DNA from: Asterias amurensis
Taxonomy: Eukaryota; Echinodermata; Asteroidea; Forcipulatida; Asteriidae
DNA: 64,000 bases
Assembly: GCF_032118995.1 (NCBI RefSeq)
Contig: NC_092660.1
Location: forward strand, 18,896,501 to 18,960,500
Direction: 5' to 3'
Shown: positions 33,916-45,730 of the stretch, in pieces
How the letters are laid out: each line of letters opens with the position of its first letter
How positions within the stretch are numbered: position 1 is the stretch's first letter
The notes under the pieces: generated by a model
The model's input: the letters and a program-made list of their open reading frames with translations, nothing else
Told to the model about the DNA's origin: nothing
The model's database searches: none
Position numbers and translations under genes: made by a program

Positions 33916-34100
33916 CCTTAACTTGCACGAATCACATTGATTCCATGTTTAGCGTTACTTTTAAAACATACAATAACATGAACATAAATTTGACAAATTT
34001 AACTTTTTTTGACAATACTTTTTTATAATCATGAAGGCATTTGCAAATATTTTACATCGATCAGTACACGCCTTTGAATCGTATGGTATAATTTGTTTGT

Positions 34101-34485
34101 TTAAAGACACTGGACACTATTGGTCATTGTCAAAGACCAGTCTTTTCACTTTGTGTATCTTAACATATGCATAAAATAACAAACCTCTATAAATTTGAGC
34201 TCAATTGGTCGTCGAAGTTGCGAGATAATAATGAAAGAAAAACACCCTTGTCACACGAAGTTGTGTGCGTTTTAGATGGTTGATTTCGAGACCTCAAATT
34301 CTAAATCTGAGGTCTCGAAATCAAATTCGTGGAAAATTAATTCTTTCTCGAAAACCATGTCACTTCAGAGGCAGCCGTTTCTCACAATGTTTTATACCAT
34401 CAACATCTCCCATTACTCGTCACCAAGTAAGGTTTTATGATAATAATTATTTTGAGTATTTACCAACAGTGTCCGCTGCCTTTAA
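34101..34485. mobile_element. 390-bp TTAA repeat, copy 3
   Basis: Same insertion point as copy 1 beside G4 (10425), which supports a shared G4/G8 ancestor for this 3' flank. Confidence 0.75.
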
Positions 34486-34574
34486 TGAGTTGTTTGTATA
34501 CTTAATTTGGGTACGTTTACTTACATAATTAAAGTGTCCATGTATTTCCATGTCTATGTGTCCAAAATAATATC

Positions 34575-34723
34575 AAAGGAGGAGGAGGTTTACACAAATG
34601 TTAATGCTTTCGCAGAAATAAGTGTTATTTAAACACCACATTGTGCAAAATATTGATTTCTTTTTTCATCTTTATGTGACAACACCCACGGTGTAAATTT
34701 TAACACCCAGTTTTTGCAATGTA
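34575..34723. mobile_element. Gene-adjacent MITE beside the G8 stop, left part missing
   Basis: Same shortened form as beside G4. Confidence 0.55.
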
Positions 34724-34743
34724 GGTCTATGGTAGTCATGTGT

Positions 34744-36055
34744 CTATTTGTTAATGTTCTGATACTGCTTCTCAGCTGAACTCTTTGGCACTCTTACCGC
34801 TTCATAGCTGATGTTGGTGCTACCCTCTGGACGAGCGTAGTCATACTCTGGGCTGTCATTCTCTACTTCAACTGGTACTTGGTAGTACGTATGTTGTGCG
34901 GGATTTGTCTCTTCAGTCGTAGTGGGTTCCGTGTAAATGCGATTGTTGTCCCCCGTTGGCTGCAGCTCCATGTAGGGATCAGGTTGGGTAACTCGGGGTT
35001 CTTTCCCAGAGGTGAGTCTTTTTATCAGACGTTTCTGTCTGATATCACGAAGGATGAGAATGATGATGATCACAATGGATGTAACAGCGACGCCTAAAAC
35101 AACTATGAATGCTAGAATCCATGGAGTTGAAGATGGGGTTTGATCAGACGAGCTTGGGCTAGACTCAGTTGAAGAGGTTGAAGTAACCTCATTCTCTGTA
35201 GTTGGAGTAGGATTTCCAATCGATGGTCTCGTTGATCCTGTTGTAGATGATGTTGACGGTGATGATGTTTTGGGTTCTGTCATGGGTAATGTCACGGTGT
35301 TCCTCACTGTAATTGGTCCGATTTGACATGTGCGTTGCATACCAGTGAAATACATTGATGATATGAGGCATTCGAATGCAACACCATTATCAGCATCATC
35401 CACTGTCAAATCTAATGTCCTGGAGACTGTATCGCTATCATCGTTGATTACTGATATCCAGTTGCTGTATCTAGAAGTCTGTATAGTGGGATTGATCGTC
35501 ATTGTGACTGTTCCGTGACTGCTCTCAGATGAAGACCTCATACATAACTCTGTCCCAGCGTCTACTGTAATGGGTCCAGCAGGAGAGCACATAGGGAAGG
35601 ACGCACTGGGGAAGTATAACACTGAAAGTGTTACACTGGATGTGGCTACGATGTTGACGCCTCCGGTCAGTATTGGGTCATTGACAATACACACATATTG
35701 ATCAGTATCGGCCCTCTGCACATCGGTGATGGTAAAGTCTTGAACAACTGTTTGAGTAGCTATATCTACCGATGTACTAAAGATGAATCGACCATTCGCG
35801 CTGTGATAAGTGTTCTCACCCCCATCTTAGGGCCAATAATGGGTCCTCAGTCCTCCATGCCACGATATGATCCGACTCGAGGTTTGTAGCGATACACCTC
35901 AAATCAACCTGCCCGCCCTCCTTACGTTCAGCCTCTGGTGTTAAGATCTCTGCATACGCTGTTGGTTGAGCAGTGACAACCATCAGGAGTCCGCCTGCAT
36001 CAAGTGAACACCAAACACACACCAGCAAAACATACATCGAGATCCTTCCATCCAT
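34744..36055 (-). pseudogene. Class A two-Ig-domain receptor (G8), frameshifted
   Basis: The first 79 codons (36055-35816) are good through LALRWG, then an extra G in a G run (GGGGG near 35818-35822, where other copies have four) shifts the frame and brings a TGA at once. From about 35800 down to 34744 the second frame carries the rest: DTDQYVC, second Ig domain, stalk, membrane span and the complete tail, ending QNINK. In the second Ig domain the B-strand Cys is Ser, with a new Cys two residues earlier (LCMRSSSESS), another sign of relaxed constraint. The 3' half is nearly G4. A homopolymer error in the assembly is the main alternative to a true pseudogene. Confidence 0.8.
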
Positions 36056-36857
36056 CGTATTGAATCTAAGTTTATTAAGTTGCTATTACATCATTCCTGG
36101 AGGAGACGGATAAATAAAAGGATGGAAATGCATGAAGTAGAATGATCCCACGTTCACACACAGCTCAATGTAATAGTGATTTAATGTACGTTTAACGATA
36201 CATGGTTGTACTTCCTTATCTGAACAACACATGACAATGAACTTCAACAATAACACAATTCTGGGTTTTCATTGTTACGGTAACAAGTTTAACAATAAGA
36301 GTCACAATGCTGCAGTTCAACTGGAACAAGAACATGCCCCAAACCAACCGAATAAAATGACGTATTATTCATCATAATTTGTTTCCATTCTACTCTTCAT
36401 GTTATTAGTAGAACGGTTTAAAACAGAATAATCAAGTCAAATATAGTTTGACAATTGTTGCCACTTTGAACTATTATTTAACAAGCTTTCAGTCGCTTGT
36501 GCGATTATTTTGTTTGTCAAGAACTTATTTAAATTCTCACTGAGCGCTCTCAAAGAGTGTGATCCATGTTTGGACGCGGATCGTGTAATACTTTGATTTG
36601 TTTAAACTTTGTCTAGTGCCGACTTTTATTGTTCTTTTCCAGCGCCTTAAGGCGGATTCTTTCTGCAATTGTTTTTGCGCTTTATAAATTTCTCTTTATT
36701 ATCGGGACGTCATAGATTTCCCAGGGTAGCACAAAACTTACTTGGAAAATGCCTGATAGATCAGTTCAGGGTATAGATGTAATCCATCAATAAATCACAA
36801 ATACGCCACCAACGGTGCCAATTGGGTCCTAAATCGTGTTTAATATTTGCCTTCTTT
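36056..36857. promoter_or_regulatory. Head-to-head spacer G8-G9, left half
   Basis: Paralogous to 12382-13180. The CRE-like site is GGACGTCA near 36706. The G8 upstream frame is altered (MHFHPFIYPSPPGMM, ending early). Confidence 0.4.
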
Positions 36858-37248
36858 TTAAAGACACTGGGCACTTTTGGTAATTGTCAAAGACCAGTCT
36901 TCTCACGTGTATCTCAACATGCACAAATTAACAAACCTTCGAAAAAATTCGAACTCAATTGGTCGTCGAAGTTGCGAGATAATAATAAAAGAAAAAACAC
37001 CCTTGTCACACGAAGTTGTGTGCTTTCAGATGCTTGATTTCGGTGACTCAAAATCTAATTCTGAGGTCTCGAAATCAAATTCAAATATTTAGTGGAAAAT
37101 TACTTCTTTCTCGAAAGCTACGTTACTTAGAGGGAGCCGTTTCTCGCAATGTTGTATACTATCAACAGCTCTCCAATGCTTGTTACCAAGTAAGTTTTTA
37201 TGCTAACATTTATTTTGAGTAATTACCAATAGTGCCCAGTGCTTTTAA
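36858..37248. mobile_element. 390-bp TTAA repeat, copy 4
   Basis: Orthologous in position to copy 2 in the G4-G5 spacer. Confidence 0.75.
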
Positions 37249-37324
37249 TACAGAAACATATTTTAGTAAACATTCTTCAGAGCAGCACTGAGTGTTATTA
37301 ATTTAACTGTCATTCAAAACGAAT

Positions 37325-37490
37325 ACAATGATTACACTAGACATACCGATTATGTAACCACTGTATACTCAACATTTTCCCGAGTTCTGTGAACAAAATC
37401 ACAGGCATAGTACTCAGGTGGGATTCGAACCCACGACCTTTGCAATTCTAGATCAGTGTCATACCAACTAGACCACCGAGATTGCCTGGT
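37325..37490 (-). mobile_element. tRNA-headed SINE with Deu-like core, copy 2
   Basis: B box at 37431-37421, A box at 37475-37464 (minus strand); core reads GAACTCGGGAAAATGTTGAG, diverged from copies 1 and 3 in its second half. Confidence 0.7.
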
Positions 37491-38030
37491 AGCTCGAGAC
37501 ATGCCGTTCGAATCATATGTGGTAGCAGCGGGCACTCCAACGAATTGATAGATGTTAAATTTGCATCGGGTATGACGAAAATTAATTTTGGTTTTACACA
37601 CACACACCGAGAAAATATTATTATCATTTTTCGAATAAATCACCTCTGTCGTATAATCTGTGTCTGTGACACTTCAGTTGTTTCTTTCCGCCATTACATT
37701 TATTTAACCAATAAGAAGTTGCAATCAGTCGGTTTGTGGTCGTGCTAAGGTTCTACAGTATTTCAATGCCATGATGATATGGGCGAGTTGCGGTATGGTT
37801 GTTCTCAAATAACTGTTCTAGATTCAGTTGAACTGTGACGTTATAATCCTCTTTGTCAAACATGTCTGGATAAAATGAAATTCATGAATTGTGTTATTGT
37901 TGAAGTTCATTGGCGCGTAGTGCTCAGTAAGAGAGGAAGTACAAACCGAGTCGACTTCATCGTTAAATACATGTACATTAGATCACTATTACATTGAGCT
38001 GTGTGTGTGAAAGTGGGATCATTCTACTTC
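37491..38030. promoter_or_regulatory. Class B 5' flank (G9)
   Basis: Aligns with the G5 and G11 flanks; no separate gene. Confidence 0.35.
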
Positions 38031-38084
38031 ATGCATTTCCATCCTTCATCCGTCTTCTCCATGAATGATTTAATAGCAACTTAA
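38031..38084 (+). other. Conserved upstream ORF of G9
   Basis: 17 codons, MHFHPSSVFSMNDLIAT, stop 19 bases before the receptor ATG. Confidence 0.45.
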
Positions 38085-38103
38085 TAAACTCAGATTCAAT
38101 ACG

Positions 38104-39879
38104 ATGGATGGAAGGATCTCGATGTATGTTTTGCTGGTGTGTGTTTGGTGTTCACTTGATGCAGGCGGGTTCCTGATGGTTGTCACTGCTCAACCAACAG
38201 TGTATGCAGAGATCTTAACACCAGAGGCCGATCGTAAGGAGGGCGGGCAGGTTGATATGAGGTGTACCGCTACAAACCTCGGGTCGGATCATATTGTTCA
38301 GTGGGAAACTCAAGATCCAACACAGAACTTGAGATGGGGTGAAATCACTGTTTTTAATAACCATGGACGATTCATCTTCGGTACATCGGTAGTGAGTACT
38401 GGAACAGTTGTTTAAGACTTTACCATCACCAATGTGCAGAGGGCCGATACTAATGAATATGTGTGTAATGTCAGAGACCCAATACCGACCGGAGGCAGCA
38501 CCATCGTAGCCTCATCCAGTGTAACACTTTCAGTGGTATACTTCCCCAGTGCGTCCTTCCCTATGTGCTCTCCTGCTGGACCCATTACAGTAGACGCTGG
38601 GACAGAGTTAGATATGAGGTGTTCATCTGAGAGCAGTCACGGAACAGTCACAATGACGATCAATCCCACTCTACAGACTTCTAGATACACCACCTGGACA
38701 TCAATTATCATCGATGATAGCGATACAGTCGTAAGGACATTAGATTTGACAGTGGATGATGCTGATAATGGTGTTGCATTCGACTGCTTCATATCATCAA
38801 TGTATTTCGCTGGTATGCAACATACATGTCAAATCGGACCAATTACAGTAAGGAACACCTTGACAATACCCATGACAGAACCCACAACATCATCCACGTC
38901 AACACCATCTACAGCAGGATCAGCGATACCATGGACTGGAAATCCTACTCCATCTACAGAGAACGAGGTTACTTCAACCTCATCCTCTACATCTACTCCA
39001 TCTACGTACACGACTTTGTTCAGTCCTGCCGCCATTGCCGGAGCAGTCGCTGGGGGAGTCGCTGTATTTATTTTCCTCGTAATCCTGATCCTTATTTGCT
39101 GTAAACGATGCTCCGGCAACCCGGATCCCAAATCGGAACAGTTCAATGCAGACATCAACCCAACAAATACTGACTTGACGCTAGATAGACTTGAGCAGTC
39201 TCCGATTAGTTTCAACGAGTATGGAGATCTTGACTCAAAACAACATGGGTTACAGGATAATATTATATATGTCCCCTCACCAAGCCCAATATCCGGACCA
39301 GCTGCGTCTTATGCTGGCACTTTGCCGGTACAAACAGCTGAGACGATTGATCCCACACCGGCGGCATCGGTTAGACCAACTCGACCTATTAAACCCACAC
39401 CCTATAAACCCAACCCGTCACAGCGTAACACATTGGGTAGGCCTAATAATGACAATCCTGTAATTGAGTTAAGTGTCTCTGATGGAACAACAACGCCCTC
39501 TGGAGTCGACTTATCCACATCCATCAAACCGATTGCATTAGTCAGACCAACTCGACCTAGTAAGCCCAGACCCTATAAGCCCAAGCAAGCAGAGCGTATG
39601 AGTGACGCCCCGAGTACCCACAACGACCGGATGCCACCCTCTCCCCCACCCCTAACAAGCGTCAATGACGGTACTCCTAGCCTGGAAAACACCGACGATT
39701 CTCCTTATGCCCAAGACTCCGTACCCATGAGACAGCAGAGTAGTCATGGCAACCCAGCATCTGAGGATCACATTGTCTATGCTGATTTGGATTTGCAATC
39801 AGACGAGACTCAAGATGGCGGACACCACCCTCAACCAGCATCTGAAGCAGTGTTGTACTCGAGCGTTGTGATAAACTAA
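38104..39879 (+). pseudogene. Class B two-Ig-domain receptor (G9) with one premature stop
   Basis: 592 codons in one frame with a single TAA at 38413-38415, where sister genes have CAA (GTVVQDF). Everything after it is open and well conserved: DTNEYVC, the four-cysteine second Ig domain, a long stalk (TENEVTSTSS), membrane span (AAIAGAVAGG to ILICCK), and the tail with two RPTRP blocks, PPSPPPL, IVYADL and VLYSSV. Compared with G5 and G11 the tail lacks about 60 residues between ETIDP and TPAASV (the part with LIYAKPI and SYNNPAFDS), an in-frame deletion. One C-to-T change is enough to explain the stop, so it is recent, polymorphic or an error. If translated to the stop it would give a secreted partial Ig domain of 103 aa. 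Confidence 0.82.
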
Positions 39880-40616
39880 CATTGATGTATTTGATAGGTA
39901 TCATAGGATGAGAAAGACTCTGCCCTTGTCCTTGCTGCCATGCCCGGTCTTCTCTCCCAATCTCATCCTCGTACATTCTCCTGTTGTTTATCACTTCTTG
40001 CACATAGTACAGTTTATCTCTTGATTAAATATCATCTTCGGATCACTTTTTCTACAACTCAAACTTGGCCTCGTTGCTTTCTAAACGAAAATGTATCAGT
40101 TTTAGACATCTTGGGTTTTTGTAATTTTATATGTTAACCTTATTTAGAATAATGTTTAGGGTAGATGGCCTTAGCTTTCGATCCAATCCGGACCTTCTTC
40201 AGAGGCATAAAACAAGTACAAACAAATACATATCCATTTATAGAAAAAGAGAGGGGGAAAGGGATTAAGGAAAGGATACAGAAAGAAGCGGGAAAATAAC
40301 AGCCAATCACAGTTTCTATTTCAGAAACAATATTGGTGGCTATGAACCAATAGGAGTGAAGTGGCGAGGACCATTTTGTAATCGACTTGTTTTACTATCA
40401 CCATCTTTAGAATATAATCGTTTATAGTAAAAAGTAAAAAAAAAAATTGCCATACGATTTCTTCAACGCACTTTAAAAATAATGACAAACTTTTCATATT
40501 AAACCTGCTTTTGATTTTATATTATACCAATAACCAGAAATGCAAAAGTATTTTTCTTTTGATAAAACCTTGCCTTTCTGCAAAAAGGAACCACAAGAAA
40601 ACCGCAGCTTGACATT
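39880..40616. other. G9 3' flank
   Basis: Shares the GATAGGTATCATAGGATGA start with G5 and G11, has ATTAAA at 40024-40029, and lacks the palindromic MITE present after the other two. From 40140 to 40600 there is nothing I recognise. Confidence 0.5.
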
Positions 40617-41020
40617 TTAAAGACTATGGACACCATTGGTAATTGTCAAAGACCAGTCTTCTCACTAGGTGTGTCTCACAATCAACATATGCATAAAATC
40701 ACAAACTTGGTAAATTTGAGCTCACTTGGTCGTCGAAGTTGCGAGCGAATAATGGAAGACAAAACCCCCTTTTGCACAAGTTGTGTGCTTTCAGATGCTC
40801 GATTTCGGGACCTCAAAATCAAATTGTGAGGTCTCGAAATCAAATTCACATAATTATTTTAGTGAGAAATTACTTCCTTCTCAAAAACAATTTACTTCAG
40901 AGTAAGCTGTTTCTCACACTGTGTTATACTATCAACAGCTCTCCATTACGATCGTTACCAATTAGTGTTTTATTCTAGGAATAATTTTTAGTAATTACCA
41001 ATAGTGTCCACTGCCTTTAA
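40617..41020. mobile_element. 390-bp TTAA repeat, copy 5
   Basis: ACTATGGACACCATTGGTAA to CCAATAGTGTCCACTGCC, TTAA both sides. Confidence 0.75.
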
Positions 41021-41177
41021 AAGTTAGCCTCCTAACAAGTAAAGTGTACACATAACGCTTCTTGTTTTAAAAATATGCCAGAAGCGTCACAAGTTGTCAG
41101 GGGTTAGAACAAAAATACTGCATGGGTTTGTTTTTCACAATATCGAGCGGTATGTATCTCCCTAAATTCAACCAGTA

Positions 41178-41274
41178 CCACACCCATTGCCACACCCATT
41201 GCCACACCCATTGCCACACCCACTGCCACACCCACTGCCACACCCACTGCCACACCCACTGCCACTCCCATACC
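41178..41274. repeat. 12-bp minisatellite, copy 2
   Basis: About eight units of CCACACCCATTG / CCACACCCACTG, the reverse complement of the unit at 21585 and 56610. Confidence 0.9.
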
Positions 41275-43003
41275 ATCACCAAAATGTGTTCGTCTATGTC
41301 CTCCAAGTTTTCACTCCACTATATCTGCCTAAATTTCCAAACAGTTTCGTAGTTGGAAACTTTGCTATTTTGTAATCACAACAATTTCATACATGTTGGG
41401 TTATTTCACTTGAATGGAACCGTTCTGAACTGTGGGCTTTAAAGTTTTACGATTTTTAAAAACATGTTCACTTTGCTGGTATAATCGGATCTAATACAGA
41501 AAAAAACTAATGTTGTAAACAAATTGCAATTTACCCTAACGACTAAAAGTTGTGTAGGCCTACAAACACTTTGTGTGAATTTATTGCAAATGCATCCTTA
41601 ATTATTCCGGAGAGAATTAGTATTCAAGAAAGTTTTATGTCAAAGTTATGTTTTATGAATGATATATGTTACATAAACGCTAAAAATGAAGTCGATGTGA
41701 TGGTGTTCTTTAAGATTAAAGGGGCTGTGTCGACATGACCAAATAGCTATGATATGGAGGGAGGGCGCACATGCAGTAACTGGTTGACAAATCATAACTC
41801 CATGTACAGCCACAAGCTTTGATCATGACGACACAGCCCCTTTCATCTTTTTCAGGTCACATCTTTTGGATTCGATCATAAAGTAAACAGAGTCAGGATA
41901 ACACAAAATGAATATACTCAGATATAATCAGTTCCACTAAGATTACGTCAATAATGTAAGAATTTGCTCGCCTTAATGATTTTTAGTGAATATTCATTTG
42001 AAATACGGATATAGTATTGGCTGAACCTGCTGTTGTAAATAAATTACTAACAAATCATTTTTCTGATTATAAAGAACAACAAGATTTTGACTAAGATAAA
42101 ATGTAATCGGAAAACATGAATATGTACGTACCTGCTTGATATAAATAAATTTGCATTTGTAAATGTTTGTGCGTTTGTAATCAGATGAATATGTATGGAC
42201 CTACAGATATGAATAATTTAGCACTTTTAAATGATTATCAGTTTGTCATAAGATTGTGTTTATATTAAATGAACCTGCTGGATTTGAATAAATTAATGAC
42301 GACTAGTGGATATCAACACGTGGTATCTTAAACGTCATCTCAATCAGGAAAGTCCGGGTTCAACATGTATTTAAAATTTTGCTACAAAAATATTGTATAA
42401 TTTCATTTTCAATTTAAAAAAGAATTGAGGACTCAAATATAATTTGTTCTGCCAAAATACTGAACGATTTTAACAGACGCTTGAATGTTCTTTTGAGACG
42501 AAATGAACGGCACTTCTTTAATCAATTTCATTCTGTATTTAAAAGATGAGAAATATTAAGGCGTTGTTGGCACCGTTGGTGGCGTTCGTTTTTTGTGATT
42601 TATTAATGGGATACATCTACAGAACTGAACAATCAGACATTTTCCAAATTAGTTTGTGCAACTCTGGACAATCCATGGCGTCACAATCCTTTTCCAAACG
42701 TGAAACACACTCATTGGGAGCGCCCAGTTAGAATTTAAATTAGTTCTTTCACAAACAATATCTCACATTACTTTAATTCTCCAAGCGACTAAAGGACTGT
42801 AAAAGGGAAACATTTTGTAAAACTATTATTTGATTTGAATTTTCGACCAATCTTTATAGTTATGTGATGATAAATGAAAATAATTTTCAGGAATACGTCA
42901 TTTATTTTAGTGTCTTTGGAGCATGTTGTAAATCAGGCGACATTGTGATCATTTTTGTAAAACGTGATGCCAAAAGAAAACCCACATACATTTGTGTTAT
43001 GTT
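41275..43003. other. Repeat-rich spacer between G9 and G10
   Basis: No gene. Includes a 125-bp MITE (41716-41844), an inverted run of the GAACCTGCT/ATGAATATG short repeats (41980-42330) and an inverted upstream block (42420-42760) where the CRE-like site is lost (CCATGGCGTCACAATCC). Confidence 0.5.
41716..41844. mobile_element. 125-bp TTAA MITE, copy 7
   Basis: TTAAAGGGGCTGTGTCGACA start; right flank changed to TTTCAT. Confidence 0.65.
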
Positions 43004-43007
43004 TTAA

Positions 43008-43580
43008 AGTCACCTGGAAATAGATTTTTTTTTTCTTTCAAACATAAGAGTACATGCTTACGAACAATAAAACAATTTTTTTAGTAATTTTTTGTCACGA
43101 TTTATATGTTTAAAAAATATATATAAAGTTGTTTGGGGGGCTGACTCCGCCTACCCCTTTTGTGACGTCAATCGGTGCAGACCTGCATGCAATGCGTATA
43201 GTAAACACACGTGCAAAGTACATGTACGTCCAAGTCGTGAGTTGGTACATTTCAAAAAGTGTTTTTCTGCATTCAGCAGCAATACACCTGGTCGGCATTG
43301 CCGGAAAAAAAAACATTTTTTTTTTAAACGTACAAACTCACGACTTGGTCCGTATATGTACTTTGCAATTGTGTTTACTCTACGCATTACAGGCAAAGTC
43401 TGCCTCGATTGACGTCACGAACAGCGCCCTCTCGGGTCGGGGTCTACTCTTAAATTTGTAAATAACATAAGAACTGATTTTTTAAAACCTTAGTTAACTG
43501 TTTATTCACATTCCACTTATCAAAACACATATATTAGTGACAAAAGCTTTATTTTGAAAAAATACCACTTCCAGGTGACT
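43008..43580. mobile_element. TTAA foldback element of 573 bp
   Basis: TTAA at 43004-43007 and 43581-43584, ends AGTCACCTGGAA and TTCCAGGTGACT inverted. A second, longer imperfect palindrome fills the middle (43160-43425; GTACGTCCAAGTCGTGAGTT against AACTCACGACTTGGTCCGTA). Open frames on both strands are by-products of the palindrome. Confidence 0.8.
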
Positions 43581-43584
43581 TTAA

Positions 43585-44422
43585 GTTCATTGGCGTGTAA
43601 GTATAAGGAAGTACAGGAACGTTAACTTCACATGTGCATTGGTAAATCGCTGTTACATTGTGGGCTGTGTGTGAACGTATGTGGCATTAATCGTAAAGGT
43701 TGTTACAGAATGGAAGTTCGCATTTCCTATCATTGTTTTCCGCAATACAAACTGAAATTGATCTTTTAGTGTAAAGTGAACCCTTTAAAGCACTGGATAC
43801 ATTGTCAAAGACAGACACTCTCTCTAGGTGTATCCATCAGTATCCATAGGATTAACCATATTCATAAAATAACAAATCTGTGAATTTTTTTACTCAATTG
43901 CTCATCGAACGTGCAAGAGAATGTTGAAAGAAAAAACACCCTTGCACAATAATTTGTGTATGGTATGCTTTCATTTGTCTAACAAAAGGCTTAAGGCGTA
44001 TGTATTTTAATATTTGAGTGAGATAACTGCCCCTTTCTAAAAAATTAGTTCCTACAGAGGGAGCCGTTTATAACAATGTTGTATACTACCAACAGCTCTC
44101 CATTGCTCGTTACCATGAAAGTTTTTACGCTAACAATTATGAGTACAAACCAATAGTGTCTAGTACCTCTAAACAAACATCGTGTTTGAGACTGGTACCG
44201 TGTTGTACCAAGCCCACCTCCAGATGAAGTGAAAGTGGTTGTGGGTAGCCTACACTTTCCCGGAGTCGGGCAGGATGTTTGCTTAAAATCATGCATTGCT
44301 ATAAATACTTGCAAAATAAATCACTGCTACAATAGTACGTGCGTGATGAACGCCGGATCGTCCGTTTCTTGCTTTTCAAATGAATTTTTTAGTAGTAACT
44401 TAATAAACTAACATTCAATACA
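43585..44422. promoter_or_regulatory. G10 5' flank
   Basis: The first 100 bases match the class B type flank (GTTCATTGGCGTGTAAGTAT), then a diverged 390-bp TTAA repeat (43785-44175). The last bases before the ATG (AGTAACTTAATAAACTAACA) match the family, but the upstream ORF is gone. No other gene. Confidence 0.4.
43785..44175. mobile_element. 390-bp TTAA repeat, copy 6, diverged
   Basis: AGCACTGGATACATTGTCAA to CCAATAGTGTCTAGTACC; several small gaps relative to others. Confidence 0.6.
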
Positions 44423-45730
44423 ATGGATGGAAGGATCTCGATGTATGTTTTGCTGGTGTGTGTTTGGTGTTCACTTGATGCAGGCGGATTCCTGATGGTT
44501 GTCAGTGCTCAACCAACTGTGTATGCAGAGATCTTAACACCAGAGGCTGATCGTAAGGAGGGCGGGCAGGTTGAAATGAGGTGTACCGCTACAAACCTCG
44601 AGCCGAACCATATCGTGGAGTGGAGGACTGAGGACCCTATAGAGACCCTGAGATGGGGTGGAGCCACTGTTTTTAACAACAATGGACGGTTCATCTTCGA
44701 TACATCGGTAGATAAAGCTACTCAAACAGTTGTTCAAGACTTTACCATCACCAATGTGCAGAGGTCCGATACTGATGAATATGTGTGTATTGTCAATGAC
44801 CCACTATCGATCGGAGGCGGCCTCGTCGTAGCCACATCCAATGTAACACTTTCAGTGTTATACTTCCCCAGTGCGTCCTTCCCTATGTGCTCTCCTGCTG
44901 GACCCATTACAGTAGACGCTGGGACAGAGTTAGATATGAGGTGTTCATCTGAGAGCAGCCACGGAACAGTCACAATGACGATCAATCCCACTATACAGAC
45001 TTCTAGATACACCAACTGGACATCAGTAATCAACGATGATAGCGATACAGTCTTAAGGACATTAGATTTGACAGTGGATGATGCTGATAATGGTGTTGCA
45101 TTCGACTGCTTCATACCATCCATGTATTTCGGCGGTATGGCACGTGCATGTCACATCGGACCAATTACAGTGAGGAACACCTTGACAATACCCATGACAG
45201 AACCCACAACATCATCTACGTCAACATCATCTACAGCAGGATCAACGAGACCATCGACTGGAAATCCTACTCCATCTACAGGGAACGAGGTTACTTCAAC
45301 CTCCACAACAGTGTCTAGCCCAAGCTCGTCTGATGCAGCCCCATCTTCAACACCATGGATTGTAGCTTTCATTGTTGTCTTAGTCCTCGCTGTTACATTC
45401 TTCGTGACCATCATCATTCTCATCCTTCGTGACGTCAGACAGAAACGTCTGATAAAAATACTTAGATCTGAGAAAGAACCACGAGACACCCAACCCGATC
45501 ACTACATGGAGCTGCAGCCAACGGAGGACAAGAATCGCATCTACATGGAACCCACTACGACCGAAGAGACAATTCCAACACAAGATACCTACTACCAACC
45601 AGCTGAAGTAGAGAATGGCAGCCCAGAGTATGACTACGCTCGTCCAGAGGGCAGCACCAACACCAGCTATGAAGCGGTCAGAGTGCCAAAGAGTTCAGCT
45701 GAGAAGCAGTATCAGAACATTAACAAATAG
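44423..45730 (+). CDS. Class A two-Ig-domain receptor (G10)
   Basis: 435 aa, intact, the only class A gene on the plus strand. Signal peptide about 1-29; Ig1 with Cys 54, Trp 67, Cys 122; Ig2 with Cys 156, 174, 229 and 243; stalk 260-309; membrane span about 311-335; tail tyrosines at 361 (YMEL), 374 (YMEP), 390/391, 403, 405, 416 (TSYEAV, ITSM-like) and 430 (YQNI). The loop after the last Ig1 cysteine (IVNDPLSIGGGLVV) and the Ig2 end (GGMARACHIG) are its most divergent parts. Its 3' flank is a reversed copy of the class A unit, so the whole unit has been inverted here. Confidence 0.92.
   Translation: MDGRISMYVLLVCVWCSLDAGGFLMVVSAQPTVYAEILTPEADRKEGGQVEMRCTATNLEPNHIVEWRTEDPIETLRWGGATVFNNNGRFIFDTSVDKATQTVVQDFTITNVQRSDTDEYVCIVNDPLSIGGGLVVATSNVTLSVLYFPSASFPMCSPAGPITVDAGTELDMRCSSESSHGTVTMTINPTIQTSRYTNWTSVINDDSDTVLRTLDLTVDDADNGVAFDCFIPSMYFGGMARACHIGPITVRNTLTIPMTEPTTSSTSTSSTAGSTRPSTGNPTPSTGNEVTSTSTTVSSPSSSDAAPSSTPWIVAFIVVLVLAVTFFVTIIILILRDVRQKRLIKILRSEKEPRDTQPDHYMELQPTEDKNRIYMEPTTTEETIPTQDTYYQPAEVENGSPEYDYARPEGSTNTSYEAVRVPKSSAEKQYQNINK

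Larger units (their letters stand above)
32919..34574. other. Distal half of the class A unit split by the DIRS-like element (G8 downstream)
   Basis: No gene. Continues the unit interrupted at 27631; the foldback, the 125-bp MITE and a 390-bp TTAA repeat inside are listed separately. Confidence 0.6.

Noticed and set aside
43092-43461. Overlapping frames on both strands near 43.1-43.4 kb
   Set aside because: Produced by the palindrome; the plus and minus versions are mirror images.
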